Shown piece after piece: positions 24,418 through 32,932 of a DNA stretch of 64,000 nucleotides. Location of the stretch: contig NZ_QFRX01000001.1 in assembly GCF_003143935.1 (NCBI RefSeq), positions 6,897,514 through 6,961,513 of the forward strand, read 5' to 3'. Origin of the DNA: Streptomyces sp. Act143. Its GTDB lineage: Bacteria > Actinomycetota > Actinomycetes > Streptomycetales > Streptomycetaceae. Under the pieces are notes generated by a model. The model did no database searches, had not been told where the DNA came from, and saw nothing but the letters and a program-made list of their open reading frames with translations. Positions within the stretch are counted from its first letter, which is position 1; every line of letters begins with the position of its first letter. Both the position numbers and the translations under genes were made by a program.

Positions 24418-25961
24418 GCGACCGATTCTGCGGGCTCGGGCACGGACCGGGCCACCGTGCGGGAGCAGGGGACCGGGCCGGGCAGGAACCGCGCGGCCAG
24501 GACGGCGGCGAGCAGGGCGATCGCCCCGCAGACGACCAGGACCAGGTTCATGCCGTGCACGAAGGCCTCGTGGGCCTGGGTGGCGAGGCCCGGGTCGTTC
24601 AGCTGTGCCGCCACTGCGTCCGCGCCGGAGACCGAGTCGCGGGCCGTGTCCGCCGCGTCGGTGGGCAGACGGGCGGTGTCGAGGCGGGCCAGGTAGCCGT
24701 ATCCGAGCAGGCTGCCGAGGCCGGCGACGCCGAGGACCGAGCCGAGCTGCTGGACGGTCTCCAGGAGGCTGGTGCCGGAGCCGGTTCCCTCGCCGGGCAG
24801 CGCGCCCATGACCAGGCTGGTCGCCGGGACGACGGCCAGGCCGAAGCCGAGCCCGGTCAGGGAGAGCCACAGGGCGGTGAAGCCGTAGCCGTCGCCGGTG
24901 TCCGTGGTGGCGCCCAGCAGGACGCCGGCCGCGAGCAGGGCGAGGCCGAACGGGACGACCGTACGGGCGCCGAGCCGCGGGACCACCGACTCGCTGAGCG
25001 TGGCCGCGGCCATCAGGCCGCCGATCAAAGGGAGTACGCGGATGCCGGTGCCGAGGGCGTCGTTGCCGAGGACGGCCTCCAGGTACTGCGGGACGACGAA
25101 CAGGATGCCCATCACCGCGAAGTTGACGAAGACGGCGATCAACGTGCCCCACAGGAACCGGCGGTCGGCGAACAGCTTCAGGTCGACGATCGGCTGCGCG
25201 GTGCGGCGCTCGTGCCGGACGAACGCGGTCAGCAGGGCGGTCGCGGCGACGAGCGAGACGAGGACGGGGGGACCGGTCCAGCCGTCGCGCGGGATCAGGA
25301 TCGTGCCGTGGACGAGCGCGATGATGCCGAGGCCGCCGAGGACGGTGCCGAGGGTGTCGAAGGCGGCCGTGGTGGTGCGCCGTTCGTCGCGCGGCAGCAG
25401 CCACAGGCCCGCGAGCAGGGCGAGCGCGGCGACGGGCAGGTTGAACAGGAACACTGAGCCCCACCAGAAGTGGTCGAGGAGCCAGCCGCCCACGACGGGG
25501 CCCACGGGCATGCCGAGTGCGGTGGCGGCGGTCCAGACGGCGACGGCCTTGGGCAGCTCGTCCTTGGCGAAGACGCGCGGCAGGATCGCCATGGACAGCG
25601 GCATGATCGCGGCGGCACCGAGGCCGAGGACGGCCCGCGCGGCGATGATCTGGCCGGGCGAGTCGGCGAACGCGCCACCGAGCGAGGCGAGACCGAACAG
25701 GCCGATGCCGGACAGCAGCAGCCGCTTGTGGCCGTAGCGGTCGCCGAGCACGCCGACCGGGAGCATCGCGACGGACAGGGCGAGCAGATAGCCGCCGCCG
25801 ATCCACTGCAGCTGCGAGCTGTCGGCGTGGAGTTCGCCCGCCATGGTCGGCAGGGCGACGTTGATGACGGTCCCGTCGAGGCCGACGATCAGCACGCTCA
25901 GGGTGAGCGCGGCGAGCGCGAGCCAGCGGCGGGGGGACGGGCGCGGAGCGAGTGCGGTCAT
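24414..25961 (-). CDS. DHA2-family MFS drug exporter
   Basis: A 515-aa integral membrane protein of the EmrB/QacA (14-segment) major facilitator class. Landmarks are LIVGLDGTVINVALPTMAGE in segment 1, GDRYGHKRLLL in the loop between segments 2 and 3, and motif C-like GPVVGGWLLD near segment 5. It exports a drug or metabolite by proton antiport. The gene starts at an ATG at 25961 after an AT-rich promoter region and is followed by the overlapping TetR gene. Confidence 0.9.
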   Translation of the reverse strand: MTALAPRPSPRRWLALAALTLSVLIVGLDGTVINVALPTMAGELHADSSQLQWIGGGYLLALSVAMLPVGVLGDRYGHKRLLLSGIGLFGLASLGGAFADSPGQIIAARAVLGLGAAAIMPLSMAILPRVFAKDELPKAVAVWTAATALGMPVGPVVGGWLLDHFWWGSVFLFNLPVAALALLAGLWLLPRDERRTTTAAFDTLGTVLGGLGIIALVHGTILIPRDGWTGPPVLVSLVAATALLTAFVRHERRTAQPIVDLKLFADRRFLWGTLIAVFVNFAVMGILFVVPQYLEAVLGNDALGTGIRVLPLIGGLMAAATLSESVVPRLGARTVVPFGLALLAAGVLLGATTDTGDGYGFTALWLSLTGLGFGLAVVPATSLVMGALPGEGTGSGTSLLETVQQLGSVLGVAGLGSLLGYGYLARLDTARLPTDAADTARDSVSGADAVAAQLNDPGLATQAHEAFVHGMNLVLVVCGAIALLAAVLAARFLPGPVPCSRTVARSVPEPAESVA

Positions 25962-26062
25962 GGGGACCTCCCCTAGGAAGCGGCCTTAGTGAAAGGCTAC
26001 CGCCAAATGGAAGTCGACTGTCAATATGTAGTTGTCTCTCAGTTGATGGTGGACTTCCTTGT
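25962..26062. promoter_or_regulatory. Promoter/operator region of the MFS-TetR operon
   Basis: This 101-bp AT-rich gap carries GGAAGTC (26009-26015) and its complement GACTTCC (26052-26058) flanking an AT-rich core. It is the natural place for the MFS promoter and a TetR operator. The arms are 36 bp apart, so one dimer is unlikely to span them. Confidence 0.45.
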
Positions 26063-26596
26063 CTAGTACGTCCCCACCTCCACCCGCGGCGCGCTGTCGT
26101 GCCACGTGCAGAACACCGACACCCGGTCCGCGCCGGAGGCGAACTCCACCCGGATCCACGTCTCCGTCTTCCACACCTGCATCGACCAGCCCGCGGCCGG
26201 TGTCGCCGACACGAGCGACGCGGAGGATCTGCCGAGGGAGAAGACGGCCCGTCCGCCGTCGGTGTCGTAGCTCTTGACCTGGCCCGACGCGGTGGGGCTC
26301 GCGGTCGGGGAGGGTGTCCTCGACGGGGACGGCGTGGGGGAGGTCCTCGGGGAGGCGCTTCCCGACGCGGACCCGGACCCTGACCCGGAGCCGGACGCCG
26401 ACGGGGACGGGCGGGCCGTCGACGACGCCAGCGGCCTGGAGTCCTGCGTGGTCTGCTCCGCGACCGTGATGGGCAGGGCGCGGGGCGGATCGTAGGCGGT
26501 GCCCGCCATGACCGTGTGCACGCCCCACCACGACAACGTGACCGCCGCGCCCGTGGCGAGCGACCAAGCCAGTACGTGTACGAGTCCTCTGCGCAT
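26063..26596 (-). CDS. Secreted or membrane-anchored hypothetical protein
   Basis: A 177-aa protein. Residues 5-30 (VHVLAWSLATGAAVTLSWWG) form a signal anchor. A Pro/Ser/Thr/Gly-rich spacer (about 60-110) crosses the cell wall. A small C-terminal beta-rich domain ends with VEFASGADRVSVFCTWHDSA. No family is recognised. It is located downstream of the MFS promoter region on the same strand as the TetR/MFS pair, but it is not part of that operon by direction: the MFS start lies beyond its stop. Confidence 0.7.
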   Translation of the reverse strand: MRRGLVHVLAWSLATGAAVTLSWWGVHTVMAGTAYDPPRALPITVAEQTTQDSRPLASSTARPSPSASGSGSGSGSASGSASPRTSPTPSPSRTPSPTASPTASGQVKSYDTDGGRAVFSLGRSSASLVSATPAAGWSMQVWKTETWIRVEFASGADRVSVFCTWHDSAPRVEVGTY

Positions 26597-26727
26597 CGCC
26601 GGTCATACTGCCTCACGCGTCCCACCGGACGCACCTGCCCGCAGTTGTCCACAGGGCGCGCCGGGGGTGCCGCGAAGTTGTCCACAGGCTCGGCTGCGGC
26701 TCGCCCGCATGGCGTACGGTGCGGCGC

Positions 26728-27417
26728 ATGGCAAGTGTGCTCGTGGTCGAGGACGACCAGTTCGTACGCTCGGCGCTCATCCGGCATCTGACCGACGCCG
26801 CCCACACGGTGCGGAGCGTCGGCACGGCGCTGGAGGCGCTGCGCGAGGTCGCCCATTTCCGTTTCGACGTCGTCATCCTCGACCTCGGTCTGCCCGACCT
26901 GGACGGGTCCGAGGCGCTGAAGATGCTGCGCGGGATCACCGACGTGCCCGTGATCATCGCCACCGCCCGGGACGACGAGGCGGAGATCGTCCGGCTGCTG
27001 AACGCGGGCGCGGACGACTACCTCACCAAGCCCTTCTCGGTCGAGCACCTGTCCGCGCGGATGGCCGCCGTCCTGCGCCGGTCCCGGGCCGCCGTGGGTG
27101 AGGCGGCCCCCGAGTCCGTGCTGCGCGTCGGCGGCCTCACCGTCGACCCGCTGCGCCGCCAGGCCGAGCTGGACGGCGTACGCCTCGACCTCACCCGCCG
27201 CGAGTTCGACCTGCTCGCCTTCCTCGCCGGGCGGCCCGGTGTCGTCGTCCCCCGCAAGGAACTGCTCGCCGAGGTGTGGCAGCAGTCCTACGGCGACGAC
27301 CAGACCATCGACGTCCATCTGTCGTGGCTGCGGCGGAAGCTCGGGGAGACGGCGGCTCAGCCGCGCTATCTGCACACTCTCCGGGGCGTCGGCGTGAAGC
27401 TGGAGCCACCGCTGTGA
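26728..27417 (+). CDS. OmpR-family response regulator
   Basis: A 229-aa response regulator. The receiver domain has acidic residues VVEDDQ (Asp9, Asp10), the phospho-acceptor Asp52 in VVILDLGLPDLDG and the conserved lysine in YLTKPF. The C-terminal winged-helix DNA-binding domain has DLTRREFDLLAFLAGRPGVV and IDVHLSWLRRKLGE. The ATG at 26728 (MASVLVVED) is preferred to one three codons earlier. Its stop overlaps the GTG of the sensor kinase gene by 4 bp. The system may control the chitinase gene that follows; this is inference from position. Confidence 0.92.
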   Translation: MASVLVVEDDQFVRSALIRHLTDAAHTVRSVGTALEALREVAHFRFDVVILDLGLPDLDGSEALKMLRGITDVPVIIATARDDEAEIVRLLNAGADDYLTKPFSVEHLSARMAAVLRRSRAAVGEAAPESVLRVGGLTVDPLRRQAELDGVRLDLTRREFDLLAFLAGRPGVVVPRKELLAEVWQQSYGDDQTIDVHLSWLRRKLGETAAQPRYLHTLRGVGVKLEPPL

Positions 27418-28811
27418 GATGGGCACTGGTCAAGGTCTGCCTCGCCGTCACCACCATGGTCGTGGTCGCCTTCGCGATCCCGCTCGGCCTCGTCATCAAG
27501 GAGATGGCCCGCGACCGCGCCTTCTCCAACGCCGAGCGGGAGGCCGCCGCCGTCGCCCCGGCCCTGTCCATCACCACCGACCGGGACCAGTTGGAGCGGG
27601 TCGTCGCCTCCGCGGGCTCGGAGGACGGGATGGCCGTGCACATACCCGCGAGCGGCGGCGGCCCGGCCGTGGACATCGGACGGCAGCGCGCCGCCGCCGG
27701 CGACGTGGCGACCGTGCGGAGGCTCGGTCGGGCCTCCACCACCGAGGTGCCCGGCGGCTCCACGCTGCTCCAGCCCGTCGCGCTGAGCTCCGGCGAGATC
27801 GCGGTCGTCGAGGTGTACGTCCCCGAGGCCGAGGTCAGCAACGGCGTGGCCACGGCCTGGGCGGTGCTCGCCGGCGTCGGCGTCGCGCTGATCGTCGGCT
27901 CGGTCGCGGTCGCCGACCGGCTGGGCGTACGGATGGTGCAGCCCGCGCAGAAGCTGGTCGAGAGCGCGCACGAGCTGGGGGAGGGCAAGCTCGGGGCCAG
28001 GGTGCCCGAGGAGGGACCCGTCGAACTGCGGCTGGCCGCGGTCGCGTTCAACTCCATGGCCGACCAGGTCGTCCAACTGCTCGCCAACGAGCGGGAACTG
28101 GCGGCCGACCTGTCCCACCGCCTCCGTACCCCCCTGACCGTGCTGCGGCTCAACGCCGCCTCGCTCGGGGACGGGCCCGCCGCCGAGCAGACCCGGGCCG
28201 CGGTCGCCCAGCTGGAGCGGGAGGTCGACACCATCATCCGGACCGCCCGGGAGGCCAAGCCGCAGACCGTGGCCGCCGGTCCCGGCGCCGGGTGCGACGC
28301 CGCCGAGGTGGTGCGCGAGCGCATGGCGTTCTGGTCGGCGCTCGCCGAGGACGAGGGGCGCAAGGTGCGGGTGGCGGGCGTCGAGCGCCCGGTGCGGATA
28401 CCCGTGGCCCGCGCCGACCTGGCCGCCGCCCTGGACGCCCTGCTGGGCAACGTCTTCCGGCACACCCCCGAGGGCACCGCCTTCGCGGTCGACGTGCACA
28501 ACGGCGAGGACGCGGTGATCGTGCTCGTCTCCGACGCGGGGCCCGGCATAGCCGACCCCGAGGCGGCGATGGCCCGCGGGCGCGGCTCCGGCAGCGCGGG
28601 GTCCACCGGGCTCGGCCTCGACATCGTGCGCCGGCTCGCCGAGGAGACCGGCGGGGACGTCCGGATCGGTTCCTCGGTCCTCGGCGGCACCGAGGTGCGG
28701 ATCTGGATCCAGCTGGACAGGCGGGTGCCGGAGCGCCGGGGACACCGGGTGCGCAGGCGCCGTACCGGCCGATTGGTCTCGACCTTTAACCGTCCCCGAT
28801 CCCATCCTTAA
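27414..28811 (+). CDS. Sensor histidine kinase
   Basis: A 465-aa membrane kinase. Transmembrane segments at about 8-28 and 147-168 flank an extracytoplasmic sensor of about 115 residues. A HAMP region follows, then the phospho-acceptor His235 in ADLSHRLRTPLTVLRLNAAS. The ATP-binding part has the N-box LLGNVFRHTPEG and G-boxes DAGPGIAD and GSTGLGLDIV. It phosphorylates the response regulator encoded just upstream. The GTG at 27414 overlaps that gene's stop, so the proteins are produced together. The signal is unknown. Confidence 0.92.
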   Translation: MRWALVKVCLAVTTMVVVAFAIPLGLVIKEMARDRAFSNAEREAAAVAPALSITTDRDQLERVVASAGSEDGMAVHIPASGGGPAVDIGRQRAAAGDVATVRRLGRASTTEVPGGSTLLQPVALSSGEIAVVEVYVPEAEVSNGVATAWAVLAGVGVALIVGSVAVADRLGVRMVQPAQKLVESAHELGEGKLGARVPEEGPVELRLAAVAFNSMADQVVQLLANERELAADLSHRLRTPLTVLRLNAASLGDGPAAEQTRAAVAQLEREVDTIIRTAREAKPQTVAAGPGAGCDAAEVVRERMAFWSALAEDEGRKVRVAGVERPVRIPVARADLAAALDALLGNVFRHTPEGTAFAVDVHNGEDAVIVLVSDAGPGIADPEAAMARGRGSGSAGSTGLGLDIVRRLAEETGGDVRIGSSVLGGTEVRIWIQLDRRVPERRGHRVRRRRTGRLVSTFNRPRSHP

Positions 28812-28918
28812 GCGCACCCTAAGATCGCCAACCCCCGTCCGGATCAGGCACTTTGCCCGATTCCGGGTCGCTAGCGTGCTGCCGCACCCCACCCCCGAAC
28901 AACGAAGGCAGGCACGCC

Positions 28919-30379
28919 ATGAGCACGCACCGGCGCAAGGTGAGCGGCAGAAACAAGGTGATCGCCGGGGCCGTCGCCGCGGCCGTGGTCGGTGGCGGCG
29001 CGATCCTGCTCACCGGCACCGCCCAGGCCGCCGGGATCGGCGCCGCCTACACCAGGACCAGTGACTGGTCGACGGGTTACACCGCCCAGTACGTCGTGAC
29101 CAACAACAGCGGCGCCACGGACGCCGACTGGAAGCTGGAGTTCGACCTGCCCGCGGGCTCGAAGCTGAGCTCGCTCTGGAACGCCGAGTCGAGCGTGAGC
29201 GGGCAGCACGTCACCGTGACCTCGGCCAAGTGGGACGCCGACGGCCTGGCCGCCGGCGAGTCCGTCACGGTCGGCTTCGTCGTCAACGGCACCGGCGCGC
29301 CGACCGGCTGTCGCATCGACGGCGCCTCCTGCTCCACGGACGCCACCGCGACACCGGAACCGACCGGCCGCCCCACGGAAACGGCCTCCCCGTCCCCGAC
29401 GCCGACCAGCAAGCCCACCAGCACGGCGACCCCCACCCCCACCGCCACGGCGAGCCCCAGCCAGAGCTCCGGCACCGGCACCACCACGAACGCCGGCTTC
29501 GCCCCCTACGTCGACACCTCCCTCTACCCGGCCTTCGACCTGGTCGCGAGCGCCGCGGCCACCGGCGTGAAGGACTACAACCTCGCCTTCGTCACCGACG
29601 GCGGCGGCTGCACCCCGAAGTGGGGCGGTGTCACCGACCTCGCGAGCGACGCGGTCGCCGCGCAGATCGGCGCCCTGCGCGCCAAGGGCGGCGACGTCCG
29701 GGTCTCCTTCGGCGGCGCGGCGGGCAGCGAACTGGCGACGACCTGCTCGTCGGCGGACGCGCTGGCGGCGGCGTACGGGAAGGTCGTGGACACCTACGAC
29801 CTCACCAAGGTCGACTTCGACGTCGAGGGCGGCGCGCTGCCCAACACGACCGCGAACACCAACCGCGCCAAGGCGATAGCCAAGCTCCAGGCACAACACC
29901 CGGACCTGGACGTCTCCTTCACCCTCCCCGTCATGCCCGAGGGCCTCACCCAGGACGGCGTGAACCTGCTGGCCGACGCCAAGAGCAACGGCGTCGGCAT
30001 CGACACCGTCAACATCATGGCCATGGACTACGGCGCCTCCTACAGCGGCGACATGGGCACCTACGCCGAACAGGCCGCGACGGCCACGCAGGCCCAGGTG
30101 AAGAGCGTGCTGGGGCTGAGCGACAGCGCCGCATGGAAGGCCGTGGCAGTGACGCCCATGATCGGTGTCAACGACGTCACCAGCGAGATCTTCAAGGTCG
30201 AGGACGCCACCCAGCTGGTGGCCTTCGCCAAGTCCAAGGGCCTCGGCTGGCTGTCCATGTGGTCCGCCACCCGCGACAAGCAGTGCTCCGGCGGCGCCAA
30301 GACCTACGCCGACGCCACGTGCAGCTCCATCGTCCAGGACGAGCACGCGTTCTCGAAGGCGTTCGCGGCCTACAACTGA
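28919..30379 (+). CDS. Secreted chitinase: CBM2 plus GH18
   Basis: A 486-aa secreted enzyme. The signal peptide ends at GTAQAA (about residue 39). A family 2 carbohydrate-binding module follows (AAYTRTSDWSTGYTAQYVVT to about 140), then a Pro/Thr/Ser linker and a GH18 catalytic domain (about 195-486). The catalytic acid is the Glu in KVDFDVEGG, which fits the DxxDxDxE pattern. It hydrolyses chitin or similar beta-1,4 glucosamine polymers outside the cell. The ATG at 28919 has a GAAGG site. It starts 107 bp after the sensor kinase gene. I find no DasR-like palindrome in that gap, so the neighbouring two-component system may be the regulator. Confidence 0.9.
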   Translation: MSTHRRKVSGRNKVIAGAVAAAVVGGGAILLTGTAQAAGIGAAYTRTSDWSTGYTAQYVVTNNSGATDADWKLEFDLPAGSKLSSLWNAESSVSGQHVTVTSAKWDADGLAAGESVTVGFVVNGTGAPTGCRIDGASCSTDATATPEPTGRPTETASPSPTPTSKPTSTATPTPTATASPSQSSGTGTTTNAGFAPYVDTSLYPAFDLVASAAATGVKDYNLAFVTDGGGCTPKWGGVTDLASDAVAAQIGALRAKGGDVRVSFGGAAGSELATTCSSADALAAAYGKVVDTYDLTKVDFDVEGGALPNTTANTNRAKAIAKLQAQHPDLDVSFTLPVMPEGLTQDGVNLLADAKSNGVGIDTVNIMAMDYGASYSGDMGTYAEQAATATQAQVKSVLGLSDSAAWKAVAVTPMIGVNDVTSEIFKVEDATQLVAFAKSKGLGWLSMWSATRDKQCSGGAKTYADATCSSIVQDEHAFSKAFAAYN

Positions 30380-30400
30380 CCCTCCGCCCCCCCCACGGAG

Positions 30401-30449
30401 AAAAGGCGGGGCGCGGCATCCCCCTCGGATGCCGCGCCCCTCCCCTTTT
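30401..30449. terminator. Bidirectional terminator
   Basis: A perfect 14-bp stem (GGGGCGCGGCATCC, 30408-30421, with 30427-30440) is flanked by AAAAGG on the left and CCTTTT on the right. It separates the convergent chitinase and beta-glucosidase genes. Confidence 0.88.
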
Positions 30450-30487
30450 CCCCATCCCCGGGGGTGGCAGGACACCCCCGGCGGCTC

Positions 30488-31924
30488 CTAGACCTCCGCG
30501 ACCGGAGGCAGCGTCCCCGTACGCGCCGCCTGCCCATACCACAGGGCACTCGACTTCGGCGTGCGCGCGAGGGTCGTGTAGTCGACGTAGACCGCGCCGA
30601 AGCGCTTCTCGTAGCCGTACGCCCACTCGAAGTTGTCCATCAGGGACCACAAGAAGTAGCCGCGCACGTCCGCGCCCTCCGCGATGGCACGGCGGACCGC
30701 ACGCAGATGGCCGTGCAGGTAGGCGATCCGCTCGGGGTCGTGGACGCGGCCGTCGGGGTCGGGCTTGTCGTCGTAGGCCGCGCCGTTCTCCGTGATGTAC
30801 AGGGGCAGACCCGGGGCCTCACGCGAGTAGCGCATGATCAGGTCGTGCAGGCCCGTCGGGTCGATGGTCCAGCCCATCTCCGTGCGCTCGCCCGGCGTCT
30901 GGTGGAAGGCGACGTCGTCCGCGGCCGGCCAGGGCGAGTGGTCGCTGGAGCCGTGGCCGTCGGCGCGCGGGCCCGCGGCGTCCGGGTCGGCCGCCGACAC
31001 CAGCGTCGGCGTGTAGTAGTTGAGGCCGAGCGCGTCCAGCGGCTGGTTGATCAGGGCGAGGTCGCCGTCCTGGACGTAGGACCAGTCGGTGAGCGATTCC
31101 GTCGCCGCGAACAGCGACGCCGGGTACGCGCCGTGCAGCATCGGACCGTGGAAGATCCCGTTGGCCAGGTCGTCGATCTTCCGTACCGCGGCCAGGTCGG
31201 CCGGGTCCTGCGAAAGCGGCCTGACCACGGACGAGTTGAGGCTCACCGCGACCGAGTTGCGGGCCGGCATGACCGTCCGCAGGGCCGAAGCGCCCAGGCC
31301 GTGCGCCAGGTTGAGGTGGTGCGCCGCCTTCAGCGAGGCCGCCGGGTCGGTGCGGCCCGGCGCGTGGACGCCGGACGCGTAGCCCAGGAAGGCACTGCAC
31401 CACGGCTCGTTGAGGGTGATCCACTGCTCCACCCGGTCGCCGAGCGCCTCGCCGACGATCTGCGCGTACTCCGCGAACCGGTACGCCGTGTCGCGCTCCG
31501 GCCAGCCGCCCGCGTCCTCCAGCTCCTGCGGCAGGTCCCAGTGGTAGAGGGTGACGGCGGGCTTGATGCCCTTCGCCAGCAGCTCGTCGACCAGCCGGCG
31601 GTAGAAGTCCAGACCCCGCTGGACCGCCGGCCCGCGGCCGGTCGGCTGGACGCGCGACCAGGAGATCGAGAAGCGGTACGCGGTGAGCCCGATCTCCGCC
31701 ATCATCGCCACGTCGTCGCGGTAGCGGTGGTAGTGGTCGACAGCGATGTCACCGTGCTCGCCGCCCGCGGTCTTGCCGGGCGTATGGCTGAAGGTGTCCC
31801 AGATCGACGGCGTACGGCCGTCCTCCCGCGCCGCCCCCTCGATCTGGTACGCGGAGGTCGCGGCGCCCCAGAGGAAGGCGGGAGGAAAGGTCACCGGGGT
31901 CGCCGGCGTTGCGGGTTCAGGCAT
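30488..31924 (-). CDS. bglC: GH1 beta-glucosidase BglC
   Basis: A 478-aa cytosolic GH1 enzyme that cleaves imported cellobiose and cello-oligosaccharides to glucose. The acid/base glutamate is in TLNEPWC and the nucleophile in ITENGAAYDD; the N-terminal PPAFLWGAATSAYQIEGA is the family signature. It is the last gene of the cebEFG-bglC cluster, 100 bp after cebG. A CebR box overlaps its start codon and ribosome site, so CebR can block its expression directly. In plant-pathogenic streptomycetes this enzyme also affects the cellobiose signal level. Confidence 0.92.
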   Translation of the reverse strand: MPEPATPATPVTFPPAFLWGAATSAYQIEGAAREDGRTPSIWDTFSHTPGKTAGGEHGDIAVDHYHRYRDDVAMMAEIGLTAYRFSISWSRVQPTGRGPAVQRGLDFYRRLVDELLAKGIKPAVTLYHWDLPQELEDAGGWPERDTAYRFAEYAQIVGEALGDRVEQWITLNEPWCSAFLGYASGVHAPGRTDPAASLKAAHHLNLAHGLGASALRTVMPARNSVAVSLNSSVVRPLSQDPADLAAVRKIDDLANGIFHGPMLHGAYPASLFAATESLTDWSYVQDGDLALINQPLDALGLNYYTPTLVSAADPDAAGPRADGHGSSDHSPWPAADDVAFHQTPGERTEMGWTIDPTGLHDLIMRYSREAPGLPLYITENGAAYDDKPDPDGRVHDPERIAYLHGHLRAVRRAIAEGADVRGYFLWSLMDNFEWAYGYEKRFGAVYVDYTTLARTPKSSALWYGQAARTGTLPPVAEV

Positions 31925-31937
31925 GGAAGCGCTCCCA
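31924..31937. promoter_or_regulatory. CebR operator overlapping bglC start
   Basis: TGGAAGCGCTCCCA is one base away from the CebR palindrome TGGGAGCGCTCCCA. It includes the first base of the bglC start codon and the GGGAG ribosome site, so bound CebR would occlude initiation. Cellobiose releases CebR. Confidence 0.85.
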
Positions 31938-32024
31938 TAGGAGGTCGTGGAGACCGACGGGTAGATGAGGGGGAGGAGAGGGGGGCCGAGGCGGCGGTGA
32001 CCCGGCCCCCGGGAAAGCAGGCGG

Positions 32025-32921
32025 TCAGCCCTTGACGGCGCCCTGCATGATGCCGCCGACGATCTGCTTGCCGAAGATCGCGAAGACCACCAGCAGCGGC
32101 AGCGTGCCGAGCAGCGCGCCCGCCATGATCAGGGACTGGTCGGGGGTGTAGCCGCGGCCCAGGCCCGCGACCGCGACCTGCACGGTCGGGTTGCCGTTCT
32201 GGGTGAGCACCAGGAACGGCCACAGGAAGTCGTTCCAGGTCTGCACGAACATCAGCATGCCGAGCACGGCCATCGCGGGCCGGGCGGCCGGGAACACCAC
32301 GTGCCAGATGACCCGCCAGCTGCTCGCGCCGTCCACCCGGGCCGCCTCGATGATCTCGTCCGGCAGCGCCTGAAGCAGGTACTGCCGCATGAAGAACACG
32401 CCGAACGCGCTGACCAGCGAGGGCAGGATCACCGCCTGGAGCTGGTCGGACCAGTCGAGCTTGGCGACCATCATGTACAGCGGGATCACGCTCAGCTGCG
32501 GCGGCACCATCATCGTGCCGATCACGATCAGCATCAGGGCGTTGCGGCCCTTGAACCGCAGTTTGGCGAAGGCGAATCCGGCGATCGTCGACAGGATGAC
32601 GATGGTGATTGCCGAAACCCCCGCCACGAACGTGGTGTTGATGAACGCCTCGCCCAGGTTGGCGTCGTTCCAGGCGATCTCCAGCTTGTCGAACAGGCCC
32701 CCGCCGAACCACAGCGGCGGCGGGTTCTGCGCGAGGCGCTGGTTGTCGCGGGACGCGGCGATCGCGGTCCACACCAGCGGGAACAGCGAGCCGATGGTGA
32801 ACAGGGCGAGGATGATGTACGCGATCGGACCGGCGTGCAGCGTGCCGCCCGCGCGGGCCGACCTGGGGCGCCGGGGGCGCTTCGCCTCGTCGGCCGGCGG
32901 TTTGGTGAGTGTCGTCGTCAC
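32025..32921 (-). CDS. cebG: Cello-oligosaccharide ABC permease CebG
   Basis: A 298-aa MalG-type sugar permease with about six membrane segments and the EAA loop EIIEAARVDGASSWRVIWHV. It forms the channel with CebF. The GTG start at 32921 lies 11 bp after the cebF stop. No ATPase gene is in the locus; Streptomyces sugar importers share the remote MsiK ATPase, which is established for this family. Confidence 0.9.
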   Translation of the reverse strand: MTTTLTKPPADEAKRPRRPRSARAGGTLHAGPIAYIILALFTIGSLFPLVWTAIAASRDNQRLAQNPPPLWFGGGLFDKLEIAWNDANLGEAFINTTFVAGVSAITIVILSTIAGFAFAKLRFKGRNALMLIVIGTMMVPPQLSVIPLYMMVAKLDWSDQLQAVILPSLVSAFGVFFMRQYLLQALPDEIIEAARVDGASSWRVIWHVVFPAARPAMAVLGMLMFVQTWNDFLWPFLVLTQNGNPTVQVAVAGLGRGYTPDQSLIMAGALLGTLPLLVVFAIFGKQIVGGIMQGAVKG

Positions 32922-32932
32922 GGCCGGTTCTC

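Noticed and set aside
23809..27426. A 1205-codon open frame on the minus strand
   Set aside because: Only its last 202 codons (the TetR gene) have family-like sequence. The rest is an antisense or out-of-frame shadow of the MFS and response-regulator genes.
28812..28918. DasR site before the chitinase gene
   Set aside because: No sequence close to TGGTCTAGACCA was found in this gap.
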